A stretch of DNA of 39,432 bases from Caulobacteraceae bacterium (GCA_025352085.1 JANXUA010000077.1:1-39432); one strand, 5' to 3'. Shown: positions 7,524 through 16,432, counted from the first letter of the stretch. The notes: a model not told the origin generated them from the sequence alone. Numbers and translations: made by a program.

Positions 7524-8362
7524 GGCCCGACCGCGACCGGCGTGTCGGCCCGCGCGCCCCATTCGCTCCACGATCCGTCGTAGACCGCCACGTCATCGCG
7601 GCCGATCACGGCCAGAGCGAGGGCCAGCGACGCCGCGCTGACTCCCGAGCCACAAGTGGTGATGATGGGCCCCGCCAGATCGACGCCCGCGGCTTCGAAG
7701 GCCGCCTTGAGCGTTTCGGGGGGCTTGAGGGCGCCGTCCGCGACCAGGGCTGACCACGGCAGGTTCAGGGCGCCCGGCATATGGCCGCCGCGCAGGCCGG
7801 CGCGGGGTTCGGCGATCTCGCCGGTAAAGCGCCCCGCCGCCCGCGCGTCGACGATCTGCGCGGCATGGTCGTCGAGTGTGCGTTTCACCGCCTCAAGATC
7901 GCGCACCAGGCGGGGTTCCGGCCGGGCCTTGAAATCGCCGTGCGGCGCGTCCCGCCAGCCGGTCTCGACCGCGTGGCCTTCGGCGATCCAGCGCGGCAGG
8001 CCGCCATCGAGCACGAAAGTCGCCGCGTGGCCCATGGCGCGGAAATTCCACCATACACGGGGGGCCGAAAACAGCCCTTCGGCGTCATAGACAACCACGG
8101 TCGAGGCCGCATTGACCCCCAGGCGTCGCGCGGCGACGGCGAAGTCGGCCGGGGCGCTCAACATATGCGGCAGGTCGGTTGTGTGGTCGGAGATTTCGTC
8201 GATCGAGAAGAACCGAGCGCCGGGAACGTGGCCGGCGGCGTAACCAGCGGCGGCGTCGCGCGTGTCGCCGGGCATGAACCAGGTCGCGTCCAGGACAAGC
8301 AGCAGCGGATCATCCAGATGATCGGCCAGCCAGGCGGTCGAAACGAGGGGGGATTTTATCAT
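7520..8362 (-). CDS. sseA: 3-mercaptopyruvate/thiosulfate sulfurtransferase
   Basis: A two-rhodanese-domain protein of about 280 residues. The N-terminal inactive domain carries WLADHLDDPLLLVLDATWFMP and HVPGARFFSIDEISD; the C-terminal domain carries DARAAGRFTGE and HMPGALNLPW. The active-site loop is TCGSGVSA with Cys near residue 237. CG(S/V)GV(S/T)A loops mark 3-mercaptopyruvate sulfurtransferases rather than thiosulfate rhodaneses. The enzyme makes a protein persulfide from mercaptopyruvate and passes sulfur to thiols, and it can feed H2S or cofactor sulfuration. The ATG at 8362 overlaps the cysK stop as ATGA, which sets the start. It sits between cysK and metC. Confidence 0.88.
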   Translation of the reverse strand: MIKSPLVSTAWLADHLDDPLLLVLDATWFMPGDTRDAAAGYAAGHVPGARFFSIDEISDHTTDLPHMLSAPADFAVAARRLGVNAASTVVVYDAEGLFSAPRVWWNFRAMGHAATFVLDGGLPRWIAEGHAVETGWRDAPHGDFKARPEPRLVRDLEAVKRTLDDHAAQIVDARAAGRFTGEIAEPRAGLRGGHMPGALNLPWSALVADGALKPPETLKAAFEAAGVDLAGPIITTCGSGVSAASLALALAVIGRDDVAVYDGSWSEWGARADTPVAVGP

Positions 8363-9429
8363 GCCAGCCACGGCGGTATCGCCAGGCCGCGCTCCTTGAG
8401 GAATTGGGGGTTGAAGAGCTTGCTCTGATAACGCGAGCCGTGATCGCACAGAATGGTCACGATGGTGTGGCCCGGGCCCATGTCCCGCGCCATGCGGACG
8501 GCGCCGGCGACATTAATGCCTGTCGATCCACCCATCAGCAGGCCCTCGTGTTGCGCCAGATCGATCACGGCCCGCATCATCTCCTGATCGTTGATCTGAT
8601 AAGGGTGGTCGACGGTCAGCCCCTCAAGATTGGCGGTGATCCGACCCTGGCCGATGCCTTCGGAAATCGAGGTTCCTTCGGCCTTGAGTTCGCCGTTGGC
8701 GTACCAGTTGTAAAGCGAGGCGCCGAGGGGGTCGGCGAGGCCGATCGCGACCATCGGATTTCGCGCGCGCAGGGCCATGGCGACGCCCGCTAACGTGCCG
8801 CCAGAGCCAACCGCGCATATGAACCCGTCAACCTTGCCGCCGGTCTGCGTCCAGATTTCCGGACCGGTGGTTTCCTCGTGCGCCTGGCGGTTGGCGACGT
8901 TGTCGAACTGATTGGCCCAAACCGCGCCGGCCGGCTCACTTTTGTTAAGTTCCTCCGCCAAACGACCGGAATAGCGCACATAATTGTCCGGATTTGTGTA
9001 AGGAACCGCGTCGACTTCGACCAGAGTCGCGCCCATCAGGCGGATGGCGTCCTTCTTTTCCTGGCTCTGGGTGCGCGGAATGACGATGGTCGTCGAATAG
9101 CCGAGCGCCACGCCGACCATGGCCAGGCCGATGCCGGTATTGCCGGCGGTCCCTTCGACGATCCGGCCGCCCGGTTTGAGCGCGCCGCGGCGCTCGGCGT
9201 CGCGAATGATGTACAAGGCGGCGCGATCCTTCACCGACTGGCCAGGGTTCATGAACTCGGCCTTGGCGAGGATTTCGCACCCCGTCGCCTCGCTGGCGCG
9301 GCGCAGACGGATGAGCGGGGTATTGCCGATGGCGTCGACGATGGAGGCGGCGATGGACGGGGTCATCGCCCCTTCATTCGCCATCAACCGGCGCCGATGC
9401 AAGGGAAAATGGCCGCCGAACGCGCCCAT
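8359..9429 (-). CDS. cysK: Cysteine synthase (O-acetylserine sulfhydrylase)
   Basis: A PLP enzyme (fold type II) that makes cysteine from O-acetylserine and sulfide. Seen in sequence: VDAIGNTPLIRL, the cofactor lysine in NPGQSVKDRAAL (Lys67 with this start), the substrate loop EGTAGNTGIGLAMV, the phosphate-binding AVGSGGTLAGVA, and GLLMGGSTGINVAGA. It resembles the CysK group without a regulatory domain. The start is uncertain: 9429 has AGAAGG five bases upstream, while 9384 and 9366 give 341 and 335 residues and fit the core better. With the first start only 27 bases separate it from modA, so the sulfur genes appear to continue the modE-modA transcript. Confidence 0.88.
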   Translation of the reverse strand: MGAFGGHFPLHRRRLMANEGAMTPSIAASIVDAIGNTPLIRLRRASEATGCEILAKAEFMNPGQSVKDRAALYIIRDAERRGALKPGGRIVEGTAGNTGIGLAMVGVALGYSTTIVIPRTQSQEKKDAIRLMGATLVEVDAVPYTNPDNYVRYSGRLAEELNKSEPAGAVWANQFDNVANRQAHEETTGPEIWTQTGGKVDGFICAVGSGGTLAGVAMALRARNPMVAIGLADPLGASLYNWYANGELKAEGTSISEGIGQGRITANLEGLTVDHPYQINDQEMMRAVIDLAQHEGLLMGGSTGINVAGAVRMARDMGPGHTIVTILCDHGSRYQSKLFNPQFLKERGLAIPPWLA

Positions 9430-9456
9430 TCGGACCTTCTTTAGGGGCGCGTCGCC

Positions 9457-10245
9457 CTAGCGCTTGGGCAGGACGACGAACCCGTATCTGCGAAACAGCG
9501 CCGTGGCCTGGGGCGCATCCAGAAAGCCCAGGAACGCGCGCGCGCCGGGGTTAGTCGATGCGGCGATCGCCGCGGTGGGATAGACGATCGGGGGGTGACT
9601 ATCGTCGGGCAGCAGGCCGACAACGCGCACATCCGGCTCGACCTTGGCGTCGGTGTCATAGACCACGCCCAGTGGCGTCTCGCCGCGCGCGACAAAGGCC
9701 AGGGCCGCGCGCACGTTTTCCGCCCGCGCCAGCTTGTCCTTGACGCTGTCCCACACGCCGAGCGTGGTCAGGGACGCCTGGGCGTATTTGCCGGCGGGCA
9801 CATCGGGTCCGGCAACCGCCAGGCGCCCGGCGCCCAGCGCCGCGGCTATCGGCATGCCCTTGGCGACGCGGAGCCTGGTGTCCGAAAACGCCGGAGCGAT
9901 CAGGGCCAGATGGTTGGTGAGCAGGTCGCGGCGACTGGCCGGCGCGATCAAGCCGCGCTGGCCGACATAGTCCATCCACTGGCTGTCGGCCGAAATGAAC
10001 ACGTCAGCCGGCGCGCCCTGCTCGATCTGCCGGGCGAGGGCGGAGGATGCGCCGTAGGAAAACCGCACCGGCGCATGGGTCCTGGCCGTATAGGCCTTGC
10101 CGATGTCGTCCATGACGTTCTTGAGCGAGGCGGCGGCGAAGACGGTCACCGGCGCGGGCTCGGCGGCCGTAGCCGCGATCGGCGCGGTCAAGACCAACAC
10201 CGCCAATGCGACCAACAGGGTTCGGCGTGGTCGAATGAGGATCAT
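9457..10245 (-). CDS. modA: Molybdate-binding periplasmic protein ModA
   Basis: A 262-residue solute-binding protein with a clear Sec signal peptide (Arg-rich start, hydrophobic LLVALAVLVLTAPIAATAA, cleavage near residue 28). The mature part opens with VTVFAAASLKNVMDDIGKAY and then FSYGASSALARQIEQGAPADVFISA, the ModA oxyanion pocket segments in which Ser residues bind molybdate or tungstate. YDTDAKVEP and FLDAPQATALFRRYGF are typical of the C-terminal lobe. It starts three bases after the modE stop, with GTGGAG inside modE serving as SD. ModA normally works with ModB and ModC, but neither is encoded in this window, so the partner permease must be elsewhere or different. Confidence 0.92.
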   Translation of the reverse strand: MILIRPRRTLLVALAVLVLTAPIAATAAEPAPVTVFAAASLKNVMDDIGKAYTARTHAPVRFSYGASSALARQIEQGAPADVFISADSQWMDYVGQRGLIAPASRRDLLTNHLALIAPAFSDTRLRVAKGMPIAAALGAGRLAVAGPDVPAGKYAQASLTTLGVWDSVKDKLARAENVRAALAFVARGETPLGVVYDTDAKVEPDVRVVGLLPDDSHPPIVYPTAAIAASTNPGARAFLGFLDAPQATALFRRYGFVVLPKR

Positions 10246-10248
10246 GAT

Positions 10249-11052
10249 CTACTCCACGGCCAGAATGATGTGCGAGGCCTTGATCAAGGCCGCCGCCGGC
10301 TGGCCGGCGCACAGATCAAGTTCGCGGGCGCTTTCGCGGGTGATGGTCGCGGTGAGCACCTTGCCGGCCTCCAGGATCAGAGTGATCTCGCTGTTGACCG
10401 CGCCGTCCTCGCGATGGTCGACAACGCCGGTCAAACGGTTGCGCGCCGACGTCCGCAGCGCCTCGCCGGCCGGCGCCAGGATGATCGAACTGGCCTTGAT
10501 CAGCGCTATGGCCTCCCGTCCGGGCGCGAGATCCAGGTCGGCGACGCTCTGACGGGTGATGATGGCGACAACCTCGACACCCTCGGCGATTTTCAGCACC
10601 ACCTCCGAATTGACCGCGCCGGGGGTGACGGCGACGACGACCCCGCGCAGGGCGTTGCGCGCGCTGGTTTTCATGGCGAACCTCCCGAACACGGACGAGA
10701 GCGGCGCCGCCCGGTCGCCCAACCGCCGCTCCACCCTTTCCAAGGCGAGATTAAGCTCGATCTCCAGCGCGTGGAAGACGGTGATCACGTCCAGACCTTC
10801 CTGCGTCACCGCCGCCAGGCCGCCGCTTCGGCCACCGACGCGTGTCGTCACCAGAGGGGTTTCAAACAGATTGTTGATCGCCTGGACCGCGTCCCAGGCG
10901 GCCTTGTAGCTCAAGCCCACGGCCTTGGCGGCCAGGGTGATCGAGGCATGGTCGCGCACCGCTTCCAAGAGGGCGATCCGGGCGCGTCCGACCGGCGAGC
11001 GCGCGCCCCGGCTCAACACCAGCGAGGCCGTGACTGTGTCCGCCCGCGTCAT
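10249..11052 (-). CDS. modE: Molybdate-responsive transcription regulator ModE
   Basis: A full-length ModE of 267 residues. The N-terminal winged helix (about 20-125) has ARIALLEAVRDHASITLAAK and AVGLSYKAAWDAVQAINNLF, the ModE DNA-binding signature. Two tandem Mop/TOBE domains follow: TSARNALRGVVVAV...AVNSEVVL (about 130-195) and TSARNRLTGVV...AVNSEITL (about 200-265). These bind molybdate at the dimer interface. With Mo bound, the family usually represses uptake genes. It lies between the porin and modA, three bases from each, and its likely site is the palindrome before the porin. It should therefore regulate its own operon. Confidence 0.93.
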   Translation of the reverse strand: MTRADTVTASLVLSRGARSPVGRARIALLEAVRDHASITLAAKAVGLSYKAAWDAVQAINNLFETPLVTTRVGGRSGGLAAVTQEGLDVITVFHALEIELNLALERVERRLGDRAAPLSSVFGRFAMKTSARNALRGVVVAVTPGAVNSEVVLKIAEGVEVVAIITRQSVADLDLAPGREAIALIKASSIILAPAGEALRTSARNRLTGVVDHREDGAVNSEITLILEAGKVLTATITRESARELDLCAGQPAAALIKASHIILAVE

Positions 11053-11055
11053 CGT

Positions 11056-12732
11056 CTAAAACCCAAATTGCGAACGCAGAGCAACCGCGTTGTAGCTCTG
11101 GCCGATCTGCGCGCCGACCGGCGTGCCGTAGGTGAAGGCGTCGGGCGACAGGCGGTCGAGTTTGACGTGCTGCCCCTCCAGCGCCAGGCGGACATAAGAA
11201 TTGAGGTACCAGTTCAAACCGGCGGTCCACACCTGAAGCTCGCCGCCGCGCACGGAGTCCGCGAACGGGGCGCTGCCCGCAGCTCCGGTATGGTAGTTCA
11301 GGTTCATATCCGAATAGCGTACCGTAAGCTCCATCGCCCCGAAACCGCCGTTGGCGCCCAGAGGCCGTCGCACCGTCGGGGCGTCAAAGGCCGCCGTCGC
11401 GTTATTGTAACGTCGCGTCTCGCCGGTGACGAGCCAGCTTCCCTCGACATAATAGCCCTGAAAGCGCGGGTTGCTGACACCGACCGCCGCGCGCTGGACG
11501 TCGAAGTGATCGTATTCGCTCTGCACCAGAAAACCGCGCCATTGGGCGGCGAATTCCACGCCCTCGTTGGCGGCGTGGCGTGCGTCGATGTTGCCGGTAT
11601 TGATCAGGCGGGTTCCATCGATCCGCAGTTCGGCCTGATCGCTGAAGGCGACCGTACGGCCGGAAATCGGCGTGAGCCCGGAGGCGGCCGGACCGCTGAC
11701 ATTGGCCGGACGATCCAGATATTGCCCGTGAACGCCGACGTGGACGCGCCAATCGGCGCCGTGCAGCGGCGTCGCGGCGAGGCGCCCGACAAAGGCGAGG
11801 GGGTCGCCGAACGTCTGCGCCGTGCCGGTCAGGCTGGTGTTGACCACGCCGATGGCGCGGCCGGTGACGGCGACCGAAGCGAGCCAGTGATCGCCGTAGC
11901 CGAAAACCTGCGCTGCCGTGCGCGTATCGCCGGCGGCGAAATTGCGGGCGACATCGGCGGACGCGGCGCGCTCGAGCAGGGGCTGAGCGGCCGTTGAATC
12001 CTGGTCGGCGAGACCCTGCAGGGGCGCGAAGGCCCCGATCCGGATATGTAGGGGCCTTAGCCCGTTGTACTGCCCCCAGGCCTCATAGAGCTGGCCGGAA
12101 TTCTCCACCCCCGAACCGCCAAAATCATAGACGCCGCGATACTGGAAATCCCGAAACAGGGTTCCGCTCACGCCAAAGCGGCCGCGCCGAAAATTGTCGC
12201 CGTCCTTCAGCTGCCGGGCGTGCGCCGCGTCGACGTTTGCCGCCGTAAAGCCGAGCGCCGGGCCGCTCCGACGCAAATCGCCGGCGACGGGCCCGGGAGC
12301 TCTCTGGTCATAGAAGCCGGTGTCAAGTTGAACCAGTCCATAGAGGTTCAGGCTGAATTTGTTGTCGGCCGTGGCGAGACCCACCTCACCATTGTTGAAG
12401 GTCGTAAGGACGACGGGGCCTTTGGGTTTGACCGCCGGTTCGGCGGCGATCGGGCGGCCTGTCATCACGGTCAGGTCGGTGACTCTCGCCTGCAGCTGGC
12501 TGACCCGGTCCTTCAGAGCCGCGTTTTCCGCCGCCAGGCCGCTTTGCGCTTGCACCTGCGCCTGGAGCGTCGCGACCGCCGCCTCCAGACGCGCGATCCG
12601 CGCATCCTCGGACGCCGCTGCGCTCTGGGCCCAAACAGGCGCGGCGCACATCAGCATTGAGCCGCTCAACAGGACGGTCGATAGCCCGCCGGCCCGCGTC
12701 ATTTTCAGCATCGAGGAACCCATGTCGTTCAT
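11056..12732 (-). CDS. OprP/OprO-like outer-membrane porin
   Basis: A 558-residue outer-membrane beta-barrel protein. It has a signal peptide (hydrophobic TVLLSGSMLMCAAPVWAQ, cleavage after AQA/S near residue 36) and a periplasmic coiled-coil segment at about 43-88 (DARIARLEAAVATLQAQVQ, then ENAALKDRVSQLQARVTDL). A long barrel follows, with alternating aromatic strands and a C-terminal Phe (RSQFGF) as recognised by BAM. NFRRGRFGVSGTLFRDFQYRGVYDFG matches the phosphate-selective porin O/P family when read in parts. It heads the modE-modA unit with a three-base gap to modE. No SD precedes 12732 or the internal ATGs at 12723, 12711 and 12702, so a leaderless or very short-leader transcript is likely; the true start could be 12723. 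Confidence 0.85.
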   Translation of the reverse strand: MNDMGSSMLKMTRAGGLSTVLLSGSMLMCAAPVWAQSAAASEDARIARLEAAVATLQAQVQAQSGLAAENAALKDRVSQLQARVTDLTVMTGRPIAAEPAVKPKGPVVLTTFNNGEVGLATADNKFSLNLYGLVQLDTGFYDQRAPGPVAGDLRRSGPALGFTAANVDAAHARQLKDGDNFRRGRFGVSGTLFRDFQYRGVYDFGGSGVENSGQLYEAWGQYNGLRPLHIRIGAFAPLQGLADQDSTAAQPLLERAASADVARNFAAGDTRTAAQVFGYGDHWLASVAVTGRAIGVVNTSLTGTAQTFGDPLAFVGRLAATPLHGADWRVHVGVHGQYLDRPANVSGPAASGLTPISGRTVAFSDQAELRIDGTRLINTGNIDARHAANEGVEFAAQWRGFLVQSEYDHFDVQRAAVGVSNPRFQGYYVEGSWLVTGETRRYNNATAAFDAPTVRRPLGANGGFGAMELTVRYSDMNLNYHTGAAGSAPFADSVRGGELQVWTAGLNWYLNSYVRLALEGQHVKLDRLSPDAFTYGTPVGAQIGQSYNAVALRSQFGF

Positions 12733-12757
12733 CGTTATGTAGATTGACTACATAGCG
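12733..12757 (-). promoter_or_regulatory. ModE-binding palindrome (Mo-box)
   Basis: The half-sites CGTTATGTA and TACATAGCG are near-perfect inverted repeats (CGYTATGTA) around a 7-base centre; the inner 7-base arms TATGTAG/CTACATA match exactly. The CG(T/C)TAT...ATA(A/G)CG ends agree with the ModE consensus known from E. coli and Rhodobacter mod promoters. It abuts the porin ATG and covers the probable -10 element, as expected for a molybdate-dependent repressor site. The presence of modE two genes into the same operon supports the call. Confidence 0.8.
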
Positions 12758-12765
12758 CCGGTCAA
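12736..12765 (-). promoter_or_regulatory. Probable sigma70-type promoter of the porin-modE-modA unit
   Basis: On the minus strand TTGACC (12765-12760) and TACATA (12741-12736) are separated by 18 bases, a good -35/-10 pair. Transcription would begin about at the porin start codon, explaining the missing SD. The -10 hexamer lies inside the Mo-box. Confidence 0.55.
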
Positions 12766-12798
12766 GGATCTCCAAAGGCCGCATCGGCGAGAGCAGAT

Positions 12799-14067
12799 TT
12801 AAGGTCGCGCCAAGGTCAGCTGAATCACATTGGTGCGTTCGGTGCGAAACGCCGCCTCGCAATAGCGAAGATAAAAGGTCCACAGCCGCCGGAAGCGCTC
12901 GTCGAAGCCGAGGGCCGATATTTCGTCCCACGCGCTCTCGAACCGCGTCGCCCATTGCGCCAGGGTCTCGGCGTAGCTCTGGCCAAAGCGGGTGAGGGCG
13001 CCCCATTGCAAACCGGCCCGCGCGCTCTCTTCACGCAGGCGTCGTTCGCTCGGCAGCATGCCGCCGGGAAAGACATATTTGCGCATGAAGTCGGACCGGC
13101 GGCGATAGACGGCGAAGAGGTCGTCGCGGATGGTGATGATCTGCAGCCCGGCGCGGCCGCCCGGCTCCAGGACGTCGCGGACCTTGTCGAAATAGCCCGG
13201 CCAATAGGCCTCGCCGACCGCCTCGAACATTTCGATGGAGGCGACCCGGTCGAAGCGCCCGACGATATCGCGATAGTCCATCAGCTTGATATCGACGCGA
13301 TCGGCGAGGCCCTGATCGAACAGGCGTTTGCGCGCGAAATCATATTGCGCCGGCGAGATGGTGACGCCAGTCACCTTCGCGCCGACCTCCTTGGCGGCGA
13401 ATTCCGCGAATCCGCCCCAGCCGCAGCCGATTTCGAGAACAGAATGTCCGGCCTGAAGATCAATGCTTTGGGCCAGGGCCTGGTATTTGTGATTTTGGGC
13501 GTCGGCGAGGGACTGTCCGGGCTCCTCGAACAACGCCGCGGAATAGGTCATGCCGGCGTCCAGCCATTGCGAATAAAAGGCGTTGCCCAGATCGTAGTGG
13601 GCCAGAATGTTGCGCTTGGACCCAGCGCGGGAGTTGCGGTTGATCAGATGGGCGAGGAAATTGATCGTCCGCGTCACCGGATTTCCGTCGACCAGCTTTT
13701 CCAGGTGGTCGAAGTTGAGGGTGAAAGCCTCCAGCAGGGCGGGCAGATCGGGCGTGTCCCACTCGCCGGCCATGTAGCCCTCGCCAAAGCCGATGTCGCC
13801 GCCGGCCAGGACGCGGCCGACAAAGCGAAAGTCGTGAATGATGAGCCGGGCGTGGGGTCCCGGCGCGAGCCCTTGAATGTGCATGGACCGACCCGAAGGG
13901 AGCACGAAGGTCAGATTGCCGGCGGCCCACTTTCGCCGCGCAATGGCCACGGCGGTTCGGAACGCCGCCGGCGCCGCCAGCAACTCGCGAACATCAATGG
14001 CGTCGGGGGTTCGATCGTTCGGCCCGATGGGTGAAAGGGCCGGGCGTCCAAAAGCGGTGTCGGTCAT
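12799..14067 (-). CDS. cfa: Cyclopropane-fatty-acyl-phospholipid synthase family methyltransferase
   Basis: A 422-residue SAM-dependent enzyme of the CFA/mycolic-acid cyclopropane synthase family that adds a methylene to unsaturated phospholipid acyl chains. The order is typical: a lipid-binding N-terminal domain (about 35-140, with FGEGYMAGEWDTPDLPALLE), HYDLGNAFYSQWLD at 157-170, MTYSAALF at 173-180, the SAM loop LEIGCGWGGFAEFA at 211-224, and SIEMFEAVGEAYWPGYF later. The ATG at 14067 overlaps the photolyase stop as ATGA, so the two are coupled. The pairing matches stress operons of other alphaproteobacteria where both respond to singlet oxygen. An upstream in-frame extension to 14391 is the photolyase gene in another frame. 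Confidence 0.9.
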   Translation of the reverse strand: MTDTAFGRPALSPIGPNDRTPDAIDVRELLAAPAAFRTAVAIARRKWAAGNLTFVLPSGRSMHIQGLAPGPHARLIIHDFRFVGRVLAGGDIGFGEGYMAGEWDTPDLPALLEAFTLNFDHLEKLVDGNPVTRTINFLAHLINRNSRAGSKRNILAHYDLGNAFYSQWLDAGMTYSAALFEEPGQSLADAQNHKYQALAQSIDLQAGHSVLEIGCGWGGFAEFAAKEVGAKVTGVTISPAQYDFARKRLFDQGLADRVDIKLMDYRDIVGRFDRVASIEMFEAVGEAYWPGYFDKVRDVLEPGGRAGLQIITIRDDLFAVYRRRSDFMRKYVFPGGMLPSERRLREESARAGLQWGALTRFGQSYAETLAQWATRFESAWDEISALGFDERFRRLWTFYLRYCEAAFRTERTNVIQLTLARP

Positions 14068-15476
14068 GGCTTGGCTCTCTGGTAGGCTTCGAGCGCGCGG
14101 TTGCGCGCCGTGGCGTGGTCTACAATTGGGGCGGGGTAGGTCGCGGGCGGGCGGGCCGTGCGCCAGGGTTGATGGATATCGGCGTCCGGCAAGCCCGCCA
14201 ATTCCGGGACCCAGCGGCGAACGTAGGCGCCGGAAGGGTCGAATTTTTCGCCTTGGAGTGTGGGATTGAAGATCCGAAAATACGGCGCGGCGTCGGCGCC
14301 GCAGCCCGCCACCCATTGCCAGTTGGCGGCGTTGTTGGCGACGTCGGCGTCGACGAGGGTGTTCCAGAACCAGCCCTCGCCGGCCCGCCAATCGATCATC
14401 AAATCCTTGACCAGGAAGGAGGCGACGATCATTCGCACCCGATTATGCATCCAGCCGGTCGACCAGAGCTGCCGCATGCCCGCGTCGATAATGGGATAGC
14501 CGGTGCGACCCGCGCGCCACGCCGCCAGCTTGGCCGGATCGTCGCGCCACGGGAATCGGTCGAAGGCGGAATTGAAGTTTTCGGTCGCGATATGCGGGAA
14601 ATGGAACAGCAGGTGATGGTTGAACTCGCGCCAGCCGAGTTCCTTTTGAAACACCTCGATCTGGCCCAGCGGCGCGGCGTCGACATGCGCGGCGGCGTCG
14701 GTCGCAGCCCACACTTGGCGCGGGCTGATTTCGCCAAAGTGCAGGTGCGGCGACAGGCGCGAAGTGCCTTCGAGATCGGGTCGATCCCGGTGTTCGCCGT
14801 AACTCCGCGCCGGGGCGTCCAGAAACGCATCAAGACGGGCTCGACCGCCCGCTTCCCCGGGCGACCAGTTGCCAAAACCGCCCGACCAATCTGGCTTTGA
14901 CGGATGCAGACCCCATTCGGACAGGCGCTCCGATCGGGGCGAAATGGCCGGCGCCACCAGACGCTTTGGCGCCGGGAGGGGAGGCGACTCGCCCACCGTG
15001 GTCCGCGCCGCGCGCCAATAGGCGGTGAACACCCGATATGGCCCGCCTGCTCCAGCATTGATCGTCCAAGGCTCGTTGAGGAGAGCGCCATTGAAGGATT
15101 GGACGTCGAGACCGGCGCCCGTCAATTCGCCTTTAAGCGCCGTGTCACGCGTGACGGTGGCGACGTCATAGAGCCGGTTCCAATACACCGCCGTCGCGCC
15201 GGTCTCGGCGATCAGGGCGCGCAAAGCCGTCGCCGAGTCCCCGCGACGCAGGATGAGCGGACTGCCGAGCGCGGCCAGGTCGTCCGCCAAACGCGCCAGA
15301 GATTTATCAAGCCACCAGACCGACGCGGCGCCCAAGGCGCGCGGCGGACCGGCGGGGTCGTGGATGTAGATCGGGATGACCGGTCGTCCGCCCTCGGCCG
15401 CCGCCGTCAGCGCCGGATGATCGCCTGTTCGCAGGTCGCGTCGAAACCAGACGATGGCCAGCGAAGTAGACGTCAT
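14064..15476 (-). CDS. phrB: Deoxyribodipyrimidine photolyase
   Basis: A 470-residue cryptochrome/photolyase-family flavoprotein that repairs UV-induced pyrimidine dimers using blue light. The N-terminal antenna-binding domain starts IVWFRRDLRTGDHPAL. The C-terminal FAD domain shows TSRLSPHLHFGEISPRQVW, KELGWREFNHHLLFHFP, the TGYPIIDAGMRQLWSTGWMHNR signature in parts, and NTLVDADVANNAANWQWVAG. The SPHLHFGE and Trp-rich segments favour a class I CPD photolyase over a 6-4 enzyme. The ATG at 15476 begins the conserved domain; further starts at 15497 (ATG) and 15512 (TTG) add a short extension, and no start has a strong SD. First gene of a two-gene unit with cfa. Confidence 0.9.
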   Translation of the reverse strand: MTSTSLAIVWFRRDLRTGDHPALTAAAEGGRPVIPIYIHDPAGPPRALGAASVWWLDKSLARLADDLAALGSPLILRRGDSATALRALIAETGATAVYWNRLYDVATVTRDTALKGELTGAGLDVQSFNGALLNEPWTINAGAGGPYRVFTAYWRAARTTVGESPPLPAPKRLVAPAISPRSERLSEWGLHPSKPDWSGGFGNWSPGEAGGRARLDAFLDAPARSYGEHRDRPDLEGTSRLSPHLHFGEISPRQVWAATDAAAHVDAAPLGQIEVFQKELGWREFNHHLLFHFPHIATENFNSAFDRFPWRDDPAKLAAWRAGRTGYPIIDAGMRQLWSTGWMHNRVRMIVASFLVKDLMIDWRAGEGWFWNTLVDADVANNAANWQWVAGCGADAAPYFRIFNPTLQGEKFDPSGAYVRRWVPELAGLPDADIHQPWRTARPPATYPAPIVDHATARNRALEAYQRAKP

Positions 15477-15534
15477 TGGCGCAGGGAACTCCAACATCGC
15501 GCGCGTCTTCAAACTGGACGCGCTTCACCTTCGG

Positions 15535-15563
15535 TTCTACGTCCGGGGGACTGTCTTAGATCA
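15535..15563 (-). promoter_or_regulatory. Candidate sigmaE/ChrR-type promoter before the photolyase
   Basis: On the minus strand TGATCT (15563-15558) is followed after exactly 18 bases by TAGAA (15539-15535). The singlet-oxygen sigmaE promoter described in Rhodobacter is close to TGATCC-N18-TAAGA, and phr and cfa are members of that regulon. The -35 match is good and the -10 match partial. The site overlaps the kdsA leader. Confidence 0.35.
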
Positions 15564-15577
15564 AGGAAGCCGCCGGT

Positions 15578-16432
<855 letters not shown>

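Noticed and set aside
9443-9460. GGGCG-CGT-CGCCC hairpin at the modA/cysK junction as a terminator
   Set aside because: Only five GC pairs, overlapping the modA stop codon, with no T-run on the minus strand. It is not convincing as an end of transcription.
9595-11997. An 800-codon plus-strand open frame opposite modA, modE and the porin
   Set aside because: It lies antisense to three well-supported genes. It is Gly/Arg/Gln/Asp-rich without domains, as expected from the opposite strand of GC-rich coding DNA.
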